Source of the DNA: Deltaproteobacteria bacterium
GTDB taxonomy: Bacteria; Acidobacteriota; Thermoanaerobaculia; Multivoradales; JAHZIX01
DNA length: 64,000 nt
Direction of reading: 5' to 3'
NCBI GenBank assembly: GCA_022601195.1
Contig: JAHZIX010000046.1
Coordinates: 1-64,000 of the forward strand
Shown here: piece after piece, positions 1-8,900 of the stretch
Position numbering within the stretch: the first letter of the stretch is position 1
How the letters are laid out: every line of letters begins with the position of its first letter
The notes under the pieces: generated by a model
What the model was told of the DNA's origin: nothing
Seen by the model: only the letters and a program-made list of their open reading frames with translations
The model's database searches: none
Made by a program: the position numbers and the translations under genes

Positions 1-1243
1 CCCAGCGGATACGGGCCTCCCCGCCGAGGAGGTTGTGGCTCATGGTGGAAGCGTCCGCAAGGTCGGTGTTGCCGATGGCCAGCTGATGGGAAGCTGTAGT
101 GAGGCCCCCAATGACGTTGCCAACGAACTCGACAGGGCCGGTACCGGAGGGCACGGATATGCCTTTGTTGATATCCCAGATGGTGTTTGCCACGAAGAGG
201 ATGTCGCTGGTGGCCCGGGCATGCATGGCTTCCGAACCGAAGAGGCTGCCCGGATCGGTCTCGTCGGTAATGCTGTGAACCAGGTTACCGATCACGTAAA
301 AGCCGTCGGAACCGGTACTGATGATGCCGATAGAAACTTCGAACACTTCGTTGAACAACACCCAGATCCGATCCGGCTGGTCGTGGAATACCATTCCCGA
401 ACCCGAGGAGCTATTCGATGGCTGATAGTCGAAGGCGATGTTCTGGGAGACGATCACGTCTCTCGCCCGCTTGATATCCACGGCATTCTCTCTATCACCG
501 TGCATGACATTGCGGCCAATATAGATAGATTGGGCCCAGGGCTCCGCAGAGTTGGCATTGCCAACCTGGACCGAGTCACCGCCGTTGTCATGGATGTGAT
601 TGTCGACGATCCAGAGTTGGTTGGTGTCCGTATCCGGTTTGATCCCGTGGATATCGATTTCCGAAGGGCTGTCCGGGTCCCCGTTGTCATGGATGTGGTT
701 GTCGTACAAAACGATGTGCTCACCGATGACACCAATCGCTGCACTGTTACTGGGTGGGCTGTAGTTGCGGACCTCGCAATGGCGCAGAGTGAAGTGATCG
801 ATGGGGGCTCGTAAGCTGAGGTTGATGTCATCGAAGACCAAGCCCTCGACGATGAGGTAACTTCCAAAGAAGCGCAAAGCGGAGCCACTCGACTGAAATA
901 TTGGCTCTCCGACACCGCGGATGAACACCGGCTCGGCAGCGGTCCCGTTGCTGGTCCACGAAATCGGAACCGAGTAGGGGCCACCGTGGACCTCGACGAC
1001 CCCTCCAGCGGGTAGTGGAGTCGGCACGGTGAGGCGGGGCACAGCCGGGGATCCAGTGGGATTGCCGGAGTCTGTAGCGTTGGGATGGGTGTTGTCGACG
1101 TAATGGGTGAAGGCGGGTGCCTGCTCTTCGATGCCGAAGGTCGGAGCCGGAATTCCCACTGGCGGCTCCCATTGGGCGGAGAGTGCAGGGACGAGGCTGA
1201 GCAGACCGACAGCAATGGCAGCGCACCGAATCACAAAGTTCAT
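1..1243 (-). CDS. Secreted right-handed parallel beta-helix protein (3' end cut by window)
   Basis: The reading frame is open from the ATG at 1243 to the left edge, giving about 414 codons without a stop. The start follows a GGAG ribosome site at 8-nt spacing. Residues 1-23 form a signal peptide (MNFVIRCAA, hydrophobic core, ALSAQ cleavage region). The mature part shows the repeating short strands and Asn/His/Gly turns of pectate-lyase-type beta helices, for example IVDNHIHDNGGDSVQVGN, LYDNHIHDNG and FVGNVIGG. Beta-helix proteins of this kind are usually polysaccharide lyases, epimerases or surface proteins. No catalytic residues can be assigned, and the missing C-terminus may hold a sorting or anchoring signal. 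A short terminator lies upstream, separating it from the Cys-rich peptide gene. Confidence 0.8.
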   Translation of the reverse strand, partial: MNFVIRCAAIAVGLLSLVPALSAQWEPPVGIPAPTFGIEEQAPAFTHYVDNTHPNATDSGNPTGSPAVPRLTVPTPLPAGGVVEVHGGPYSVPISWTSNGTAAEPVFIRGVGEPIFQSSGSALRFFGSYLIVEGLVFDDINLSLRAPIDHFTLRHCEVRNYSPPSNSAAIGVIGEHIVLYDNHIHDNGDPDSPSEIDIHGIKPDTDTNQLWIVDNHIHDNGGDSVQVGNANSAEPWAQSIYIGRNVMHGDRENAVDIKRARDVIVSQNIAFDYQPSNSSSGSGMVFHDQPDRIWVLFNEVFEVSIGIISTGSDGFYVIGNLVHSITDETDPGSLFGSEAMHARATSDILFVANTIWDINKGISVPSGTGPVEFVGNVIGGLTTASHQLAIGNTDLADASTMSHNLLGGEARIRW

Positions 1244-1320
1244 GGGCAGATCTCCAGTCGGCTACACCCTACGGAACGATCAGCTCCTCGGTCAATCGGG
1301 CAGGTCTTACCCACCACGAG

Positions 1321-1349
1321 AAAGGGCCGGCGGGAAAGCCGGCCCTTTT
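1321..1349 (-). terminator. Rho-independent terminator
   Basis: An 11-bp stem, AAAGGGCCGGC paired with GCCGGCCCTTT, encloses a GGGAAA loop, with A/T runs on both flanks. On the minus strand it follows the Cys-rich peptide gene (stop at 1413) and precedes the beta-helix gene, so it most likely ends the former. Confidence 0.75.
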
Positions 1350-1412
1350 AGGATGCGAAGGTGAGCCCGTATTGGGTCCTTAGCAGTCCATTCCCCTCAG
1401 TGGGGTGGTCGC

Positions 1413-1730
1413 CTATTTGGCGTCGGTGTTTTCTGGCTGCGTCTCTTCCGCCTGCGCCTTCAGCTCGATAAGAAAGACCTCATCGGCGTCGGCATCGACG
1501 GGCGTCGCAGTTTCGTGGAGGACCTGTTCCGGAGAATCGATCAGCCCGGTGCAAGCCTGGCCAGCCTGGCCGCAAGTGGTGTTACCGAAGGGGCCGAGGC
1601 AAACGATGCTACAGGGGCAATTCGCCGAGCACAGCTGGGGGCAATTGGAAATGTAGATGGCCTGGGCAGGCATCGCAGAGATACCGATGATGCCGACGAT
1701 GGCCAGAGCTAGGATTAGACGAGTTTTCAT
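1413..1730 (-). CDS. Small exported Cys-rich protein
   Basis: This is a 105-residue product. The start at 1730 is chosen over an in-frame upstream ATG at 1829 because it follows a GGAGG site at 7 nt and begins a clean signal peptide (MKTRLILALAIVGIIG..., cleavage near MPAQA). The mature protein is about 80 residues. Its first half packs seven cysteines (NCPQLC, NCPC, SIVC, TTC, QAC) and its second half is acidic (DADADEVF, EETQPE). No family is recognised. Clustered cysteines after a signal peptide suggest a disulfide-rich periplasmic or surface peptide, a metal binder or a ribosomally made precursor. A second exported Cys-rich protein is at 31929-32291, but the two show no obvious similarity. 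Confidence 0.7.
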   Translation of the reverse strand: MKTRLILALAIVGIIGISAMPAQAIYISNCPQLCSANCPCSIVCLGPFGNTTCGQAGQACTGLIDSPEQVLHETATPVDADADEVFLIELKAQAEETQPENTDAK

Positions 1731-2294
1731 GGTGATGTCCTCCAAGAAGTCGAAGACCGACATAAGAAATCCCTTCATTCCGAACCGAGCTTCTGCGTCG
1801 GTATGCCGCGAGAGTGAGAACTCTCTCATCTGCCGTGGTCATTGCGAACCAGGGCTCGGCCAGATTCAAGGGCTGGCAACACAAAACAATTTCTGACAAG
1901 AGTATTGTTCAAACATTTACCATAGTCAATATCCAATTGAGGATAATTCAACTTGGATTGAGGGCCGTCTTATTGAGGAGGGTTCCATCTAAGGAGTGGT
2001 GTGCGCGGGCCGCTTTCAGTTTCCCATTGTGGATTACGGAGAGACCGAAAGGAGGGTAGAATTTCTTCTCCCGGAGAGTGTCAGGCCACCATTGAAGTCC
2101 CCGTTCCATCACCAACTGTGCTTTCTTATTGGTTGGACGGTCTCTCTCGGAATTTTTTGGGTCGAAGGTCATTTTATCCGTAGTGAGATCTCTCACCGAT
2201 GGCGATTGAGGACAGGGGAAGAGCCCCCTTGCATCATTCGCAGTAGAATAGACGGGATTTCAGCCGGGCAGAGCATTTCTACGGGGAAGAGACC
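1731..2294. other. Intergenic region between divergent genes
   Basis: This 564-bp gap separates the leftward Cys-rich peptide gene from the rightward parA-like gene. It is markedly more AT-rich than its flanks around 1870-1960, where both promoters probably lie. Short reading frames in it lack ribosome sites and credible composition. I see no RNA gene or strong hairpin. Confidence 0.5.
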
Positions 2295-3116
2295 ATGGCG
2301 AGACGGGTCATAGCATCGATCAGTAGAAAGGGCGGTGTCGGTAAGACGACCTCTGCGGTCAGTCTGGCCGCCGCTCTCAGCGAGACCGGTCGGAAGGTCT
2401 TGCTCATCGACCTGGACATTCAAGCGAGTGCCTCCCTATCTCTTGGAGTCTCGAGAGAGAATTTGGCGCCGTCCATGGCGGACGTATTGCTTCGAGATCA
2501 ACCCATTCGAGGGGCTATCCGCTCCACAGCCCATCCCGGCCTCGACTTGGCCACTGCTTCCGTAGACTTGGCGAGCCTCGAAGAGGGAGGATCCTATCGG
2601 CGCTCCGACGAGACCCTGTTGGCGCGGCATCTCGAGGAGCTGGGCGACGGGTATGACATCGTTTTCCTCGACTGCCCACCCTCCTTCACTCTTTTGTCTC
2701 GAAATGCCGTGGCGGCTTGCGATGGCTACATCATCCCCACGGTCCCTCACTTTCTCGCTGTCGAGGGAATCCGTAGCTTGGTGCAATCGGTAGACCGGTT
2801 GAGATTTCGTTGTCAGCAGGGCGGGCAGCTATTGGGGATCTTACCCACCATGGTGGACTATCGCACTCGCCTGACCCACGAGACCCTCAAGGAAATTCGC
2901 CAGCAGTTCGGGCGGGACGTCTTTGCCATCGCCATTCGCATGAACGTGCGGGTCGCCGAGGCCCCGAGCCAAGGGAAAACGATCTATCAATACGATACGA
3001 CCTCTACCGGTGCCGGTGCCTATCGCCTCGCCGCTGAGGAGCTTCTGCTCCGGCTGGACGAGCTGCCCAAGGCGGGCACTCCCCAGAGGCACTCGCGGTA
3101 TTCCGCTGGAGGCTAG
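2295..3116 (+). CDS. ParA/Soj-family ATPase (orphan)
   Basis: The 273-residue product is a deviant Walker-type ATPase. It has KGGVGKTT at residues 12-19 (deviant Walker A with the signature lysine), DLDIQAS near residue 40, and Walker B IVFLDCPP near 118. ParA ATPases dimerise on ATP, bind DNA or membranes non-specifically and position chromosomes, plasmids or protein complexes. The start is the ATG after GGGGAAGAG. No parB, parS-like repeat, cheA or conjugation gene lies nearby, so the cargo is unknown; a role as an orphan positioning ATPase is inference. The next gene is convergent and its stop overlaps this one. Confidence 0.88.
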   Translation: MARRVIASISRKGGVGKTTSAVSLAAALSETGRKVLLIDLDIQASASLSLGVSRENLAPSMADVLLRDQPIRGAIRSTAHPGLDLATASVDLASLEEGGSYRRSDETLLARHLEELGDGYDIVFLDCPPSFTLLSRNAVAACDGYIIPTVPHFLAVEGIRSLVQSVDRLRFRCQQGGQLLGILPTMVDYRTRLTHETLKEIRQQFGRDVFAIAIRMNVRVAEAPSQGKTIYQYDTTSTGAGAYRLAAEELLLRLDELPKAGTPQRHSRYSAGG

Positions 3117-3829
3117 ATTCCCTCTTTCGCCGGCTTCGTCGGCTCTGTCGGCAGGGTGCAGCGGCAATCGAGCTCCTCTATGGTGTTCGCCTTGCCGTAC
3201 AGGGTGAGGGTTTGTCCGGCAGCGAAGAGAAAGTCCTTGGACGGCAGTCCCTGGTAGCTTCCATCAGCAGTCTTGACCCCTAGGACGAGGGCTCCCTCGC
3301 GGGCTAGTTGGGCCTGCTGAATGGTTTTTCCCACCAGCCAATCCTCGGCTTCGAGAGCGAGCTCGGCGACGTGGTAGTCGTCCCCGAGGTGGAGCAGATT
3401 GCTGAAATCACGGGTCTCCAGGGAGGTGTAGCGGCTCAACCCCCAAGAAATGACGCCGCAGAGAAGTCGGTCGACCAGCTTGCTGCTCGTAAGAACGAGT
3501 AGCAGGATGACGCCACAGATGAGAACCACCAGGCGCATCGGTTCCACTTCCTCCTCCAATCCGATGACGGAGAGGATCAAAGTGCTGCTGGCCGCTGTGA
3601 TTCCCACATTGCCGGCCACCATCAGCAGGGAGATGATCTTGCGCCGTAGGGGGTGGTCCACCGCCTGTTCGGACTCAGTAGTAGTGAAGCCGGCGCCTGT
3701 GAAGGCCGATCGGGCCTGGAAGCGGGCGGAGGCGTCCGGCATTCCGGTCAGGCGCAGGGCGACCGCACCAATGCGGACGACGACCATGGACATGGTCAGC
3801 ACCAAGAGTAGCGAAAGAATGGCGAGCAT
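3113..3829 (-). CDS. Membrane protein with C-terminal TrkA-C (RCK_C) domain
   Basis: The product has 238 residues. Three or so membrane segments (about 1-25, 62-90, 97-130) precede a TrkA-C regulatory domain (about 150-225, with VGKTIQQAQLAREGALVLGV and FLFAAGQTLTLYG). TrkA-C domains sense ligands such as cyclic dinucleotides or nucleotides in potassium and anion transport systems. Between the first two helices, SAFTGAGFTTTESE resembles the P-loop filter of TrkH/KtrB potassium translocators, which raises the possibility of a reduced channel. The start at 3829 follows GGGAGG. The TAG stop shares the palindrome CTAG with the stop of parA on the other strand. Confidence 0.78.
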   Translation of the reverse strand: MLAILSLLLVLTMSMVVVRIGAVALRLTGMPDASARFQARSAFTGAGFTTTESEQAVDHPLRRKIISLLMVAGNVGITAASSTLILSVIGLEEEVEPMRLVVLICGVILLLVLTSSKLVDRLLCGVISWGLSRYTSLETRDFSNLLHLGDDYHVAELALEAEDWLVGKTIQQAQLAREGALVLGVKTADGSYQGLPSKDFLFAAGQTLTLYGKANTIEELDCRCTLPTEPTKPAKEGI

Positions 3830-3942
3830 AGAGCGACCTCCCGAAGGCGTGGCAAGGGCTAGATGAGTGGTGTTGAGGCTTTAGGTGGAAGGCTAAATGC
3901 TAGCAGTTTCCTGGCCTCGCCACCTTTTGAAGTCCATTCGAG

Positions 3943-5757
3943 CTATCGGTTTACCCCTGTGTCCCCAGGTACCCACACCAAGCTATCGAGAAGTCGCGCT
4001 GCATAGCCCTTGGGCACCGCTTGGGCGAGGGCTGGCCAGCGGACGGTGTCGACCTTGATCAGCGCCTGGGGGTGAAAAGCGAAGGCGACCTCCTCTTCGG
4101 CGCCGTTCTCGAAACGGTAGGAGATCGTCACCGCTGGCACTCCAGCCAGGGTCGTATCCTCCGGTCCGGCGACGATTTCGCTTCCCGTTGGACCCGGAAC
4201 GAGATTTTTTTGGAGGGCTTTGCGCTCGTTGGCGAGGCTTGCCGGGTCGGAGAGATCCCCCGGGAAGGAGAGGAGGATGGCGGCTCCTGGATCGATGCGA
4301 AGGTCTCCGGCAGTGACGCCCTTGATCTGATCCGACGGGATCGGAGTGAGCTCAATGCCCTCTGGAAGAGATAAGGAAAATCCTAGCTCCGGCAAAACGG
4401 TGCGGGTGAGCTCGATGGGATTTCGAAGGTTCCAGGCTTGGCCCGAGACCAGGGCTATGGCGAGGCAGATGAGAAGCGTCGCCGCCGTGGCAGCTCCAGC
4501 CAGTTTGAGCCCTGGGCCCGCTGGAACCGTCGGCGAGGCGACAGGGGAGACCGGATCGTTTTCCTGAGGATCTCCCAGTCGAGGCAGTCCGCGGGTGACC
4601 AGCCCCGCCAGGATCAGCGCGCCGCCCATGGCGCCGCCTCCGAAGTGAGCCCACATATCGACATTGGGCCGGAAGGAGGCGAATAGGTTGAGGCCAAGAT
4701 TGATCATGGCCGCTCGCTGAGCGCCAGGAATCATCGCCCGGGGCAAGAGGCCCACGGGGCGATAGGCGAGCACGGCTTGGGCACCCAACAGGCCCCAAAG
4801 ACCTCCGGAAGCACCTACCGAAAACCCATCCAGAAAGGCGAAGCTCACCAGGCTTCCCGCCAGGCAGGAAAGACCATAGAGAAGGAGGAAACGCCAACTT
4901 CCCAGAACCCTTTCAAGGAAAGCACCGAGCAGTACCAGCACATAGGTGTTGAAGCCCACGTGGAGCAGCCCAGAGTGAAGAAAGGTGCAGGACAACAGGC
5001 GCCACACCTCGCCGTCCCGCACATGCTCCGGTGAGAGGGCTCCCATGCGCAGTAACACCGGGGCAGATTGGGTGCCACCGAGCAGAAACTCGAGACCAAA
5101 GACCGCCAGGATGATCGCCGCCAGGCTCCAGGTGACGATGGGGCGGCGGGCCTGAATGGATTTGGAAAACCCGACGGCTTCAGCGTGACTCTCGAGGGCT
5201 TCGGCCCTGCCTTTGGCGCTTTCCTCGATCATCCCTCGCCAATCTTCCTGGGAAGGGGTAGGCAGGCTACGCAGTTGGTCGAGGATTTTCCGAACCGCGC
5301 CGGCATCTCGGTTCCACAAGGTGCCGTCGTCGGCGATATGGATTTGGCCGATTTTCGTCTTGGTTTTTTCGGGGCGAGCTTTCTCCAGAAGCTCGCGGGC
5401 GTGGCTAGAACCCCCAACGAGTCCCAGGATCAGAGGACCCCCGGAATGCCTCTCCATGATGGCTTCTAGATGGGCAGCGAGATCTTGCGCTCGTTGCTCA
5501 TTCCAGGGTAGCCAGAGAAAGGTCGTTTTCTTGCCGACGCTCAGGACAGCTCCTTGGGGCTGGAGGTCGACCAAACGAACGTTTTCTTGGGAGGTGACGC
5601 TGGCGTAGACCGCGCGAGCGAGGAGGGACGAGTTGGGTGGAAGATCCACCTTTGCCGGAGGAGTGGTCGGTGGGCGCCGGAATCTCGGCTTGGTATTTCC
5701 TCCCTGTGAAGAGCCTCGAGATGGGCCCGACGATTTCCCGTTGTTTTGGTCTCGCAT
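3943..5757 (-). CDS. Rhomboid-family intramembrane serine protease
   Basis: The product has 604 residues. A soluble N-terminal half (1-205, Pro/Ser-rich start, no recognised domain) precedes a rhomboid core of about six helices (210-405) and a periplasmic or cytosolic C-terminal domain after a further helix near 440. The catalytic signature is visible: GASGG (nucleophile near residue 316), the conserved HSGLLHVGFN of helix 2, and the helix-6 histidine in WAHFGGG near 369. Rhomboids cleave substrate helices within the membrane. The start has a GGGAG site. It is monocistronic, and no substrate is evident among its neighbours. Confidence 0.88.
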   Translation of the reverse strand: MRDQNNGKSSGPSRGSSQGGNTKPRFRRPPTTPPAKVDLPPNSSLLARAVYASVTSQENVRLVDLQPQGAVLSVGKKTTFLWLPWNEQRAQDLAAHLEAIMERHSGGPLILGLVGGSSHARELLEKARPEKTKTKIGQIHIADDGTLWNRDAGAVRKILDQLRSLPTPSQEDWRGMIEESAKGRAEALESHAEAVGFSKSIQARRPIVTWSLAAIILAVFGLEFLLGGTQSAPVLLRMGALSPEHVRDGEVWRLLSCTFLHSGLLHVGFNTYVLVLLGAFLERVLGSWRFLLLYGLSCLAGSLVSFAFLDGFSVGASGGLWGLLGAQAVLAYRPVGLLPRAMIPGAQRAAMINLGLNLFASFRPNVDMWAHFGGGAMGGALILAGLVTRGLPRLGDPQENDPVSPVASPTVPAGPGLKLAGAATAATLLICLAIALVSGQAWNLRNPIELTRTVLPELGFSLSLPEGIELTPIPSDQIKGVTAGDLRIDPGAAILLSFPGDLSDPASLANERKALQKNLVPGPTGSEIVAGPEDTTLAGVPAVTISYRFENGAEEEVAFAFHPQALIKVDTVRWPALAQAVPKGYAARLLDSLVWVPGDTGVNR

Positions 5758-5918
5758 GGCCGGCGGCTCTCCCTAAGAAGGTTTGGTCGGGGGATTCAGG
5801 CGGGGGAGTGGATGCCGGGTTGCCGGGGTGCTCCGCCACAGGAGTCGAGGGTCAGAGATCCGGAGCGGAATTCTCTAAGACACTCTTCTCCATTCTAACC
5901 CATCTGTTTTGGGGAGAG

Positions 5919-5968
5919 CCTCCTCCTCGGTAGGCGACCCAAGGTCTGAAGTCCTTTCGAGGAGGAGG
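5919..5968. terminator. Inverted repeat between rhomboid and ABC/M1 genes
   Basis: CCTCCTCCTCG at 5919-5929 is matched by CGAGGAGGAGG at 5958-5968, an 11-bp perfect stem with a 28-nt loop. It lies just downstream of the leftward ABC/M1 gene (stop at 5994). There is no clear U-run, so a factor-independent terminator is only possible. Confidence 0.35.
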
Positions 5969-5993
5969 GGAGCTGTTCGGCTTGTCGGCTTCC

Positions 5994-8900
5994 TTACAGG
6001 TCGGCGGAAGCCTGCTCGCGCCTCAGCTGGAGGATTTGCACGTCCGGGTCGACCACCAGGCGATCCGGCTCGAACTCTGTGAAGATGTCGATGGGGCTTT
6101 CCTCACCGGCGACTAGGTCGAAGTGAGCTCGGGTTTCTTGGTAGGACTCGTTGGGAGTTCCGTCTTCCAAGAATCGCTCCCCAGCGGTTGCTGCGACTTC
6201 GACCCGGACCTTTCCGCTACCGGCCTGGTGGAGCCGAGCGGTGGTGCGGTAGCCGCTGCCGGAGGGTTCTCGGGAGACGTCTTGGAGCTGAAACTCCGGT
6301 AGCACCACCTGGAAATACCATTGCCGGACGAACTCTTCGTAGGCGACGGGATCGTTGGCGTAGGGGAGAAGGAACTCGGTGAGGTCCTCGAGGAGGGGAT
6401 AGTCAGGGCCATCCTTCCATTCTTCGATGAAGCCTTGAAGTCCTTCCAGCATGGCTTCTCGGCCCAGCTGGCGGAGGGTCATCCAGAAAACCCAGCCGCC
6501 CTTGTCGTAGGTGACGGTGGTGTCCCCAGGGCGCGAGCCATCTATCTTGACCAGAGGGCGTTCGGCATCCTTTTGGCGTCGATCGCCGTAGTTCTCTTCC
6601 ATGCGTTTGGCAAATTCCATGCGCCCTCGGGGCCCTTGTAGCTCTTCCAGGAGCAACAGCGTGGCGAAATGAGACATGCCCTCGGAGAGGAGGTTACCCC
6701 CGGGCCCTTCCCCGGGGGTCAGGATATTGGCCCACCACTGATGAGCGATCTCGTGCCCCGTGACGACGGTCACTGCATCCGTTTTCTCGTCGGGTCGAGT
6801 CAGAAAGCCGATGCCCTCTGAGAAAGGAATGTTGGTGGCGAAGCCCTGGGCGTAGGTGGCCAGAGCTGGGAACTCGCTGATCTTGAGGTGCTGCCACGGG
6901 TAGGGGTAGAACCACTCAGAGTAGAGGCGCTTGGCTGCTTCCGCCACCTCCGACATTTGAGCGACATTGTAGGGGTGCTGAGGGTGATAGAAGATGCTGG
7001 TGGTCTCTCCTTCCTCGACCTCCCAGCGGCCACCGACAATATTGAAGAAGCGGACCGGCACGTCGTTGACCCAGATCGTCGTACGCGTGTCTTCGCTCAA
7101 CTTCTCCTCTTGGAGCTCGCCTACCGAATTCATGGTGAAGTCCAAGGGACCCGTAATGGACACTCGTGTGGTGAACGGGGTCCGACTCCCGGCAAAGGGG
7201 GGGATTTCTTCCTGGTAGAAGTCGTCCGGGTACTCCCGGGGCTCGTAGCGGTTATCTTCATCGACGCCGCGGCCCTCTTGGTAACCCAGGGCGGGGACAA
7301 AGCTGGTGGTGAAGCTGGTGAGCACGACCCCGGAGGGCAGGATGAACTCAGAGACTTGTCCACCGTTGGCGCTAGCACCGTCGGGGTAGGCGCCGTGAAA
7401 TTGAAAACCGACGGTGGTTTCTTCCCCAGGAGCTAGAGGTAGAGGTGGAGTAAAGACGTAGAGCCCGGAGCGATTGTCCGGCTCGTAGGGCGAGCCGTCC
7501 AGGGTCCAACTGACATCCTGCCAATGCTGCCCGCCGGTGAGAGCGAAGCGGCGCATTTCTTCCGGGCGAGAGTTGACTAGCCGATAGGTCCCTTGGCTGG
7601 ACAAGCTGCTGGTCGGGAGATCCAGCACCACGCTGACATCGACCGCGAGTAGATCCGGGTTCTCCGCGTCTCGCCAAGTGGCGAGGTTTTGTTTCCAATA
7701 ATCTTTGGCTTGATTTTTCGCTGCCTGGCCTTCCACCCCTCTTTCGATCATCAGGGAGAGGGCAAAGCCCAAAGCTAGGGGAGCAGCTGCCCAGGGTAGG
7801 AAGCGCCAGATGGTTCGAGCGAGTGGTCGAGGTCGCAGTCCCTCGAGAGTGTTGGCGGCATCGAAGCGGCGCCGAGAAAAGGCGCCTACGGCCAACGCCA
7901 AGAAGAGCGGAACCGTGGAAAGCACCAAGAGCCGGTTGGTCATCAAGGCCTTCCGGTCCACTTCGAGAACGCTCATGTCACTCCAGCTAACGGACCCCCA
8001 GACCATCCAGTTACTCAACCAGTCCAGGTTGCCGGTCAGCTGATGGTAGATGGTGAAACCGAGGACCCCGAGGCAGATGCCATAAGTGGCGAATCGGCTG
8101 CTGGTGACGGCCTGGATCGCCACGACGAAGGCGGTCCAGGCGAGGAGGGTTGGTAAGAGCAACAATCCCCAGATCAGAAAGTAGGGTCCGAGGCTCAAGG
8201 GTACGCTGCCCTGGAGCAGTAGGGCGATGGCCCCACCGATCCATACCGCCACCAAGGGGAGGAGGCCCACCAAGCTATTGCCCATCGCCTTGCCAGCGAG
8301 GAGGGAGAAGGTCCGAAGGGGAGAGCTATAGATCAACGGCTCCGCTCCGCAGGCCTTCTCGCGTTGCAAGGACTCGGCGGTGAAGAACATCAGCAGCAGA
8401 GTGGTCAAGAGCGTCAGAGTGTTGAGGCTCTGGGTAGCCTGTTGCCCAGGGGTCAGGAGAACCTGGGTCTGAAACGGGCCGACCGCCAGCAGATTCGTCC
8501 CCAGAGTTTGGACGACGATCAAGACGGAGAAAAGGTAGATGCCCGGCTGCTTCAGAAGCAGGCCGAACTCACTGCGGGCAACCTGGAGCGCTCCTCGCAG
8601 AACTCCTGGAGGAGCGCTTGTCATGGAGGCGAGAAGATTGGGGAGCGAGGCGACCTGGCCTCTGGAGCTCCCCCGAGAGGCGAGCCGCGGGGGCGAGCTG
8701 GCCTTTGTCTCCTTACGGCGACGGCGAAACCAGGAAGAGGGGCTGGCTTCCTTGCCTTGAGCCGAGCGAAGGCCTCGAGCGTAGTTGCGCGAGGTCAGGC
8801 TAATGGCGCACAGACCGAGTAAGGACCAGGCGAGGCGACTGAGGATGAAAGGCAAGTCCAGCCCAACTCGAGCATGGTTGTAGAACCCGACCCCCAGGTC

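Noticed and set aside
35..814. Long plus-strand reading frame opposite the beta-helix gene
   Set aside because: It is antisense to a secreted protein frame that has a signal peptide, ribosome site and beta-helix repeats; its translation has no recognisable pattern.
454..1215. 253-codon minus-strand frame in the beta-helix region
   Set aside because: Ser/Thr/Pro-rich out-of-frame shadow of the beta-helix gene. The true frame runs off the left edge.
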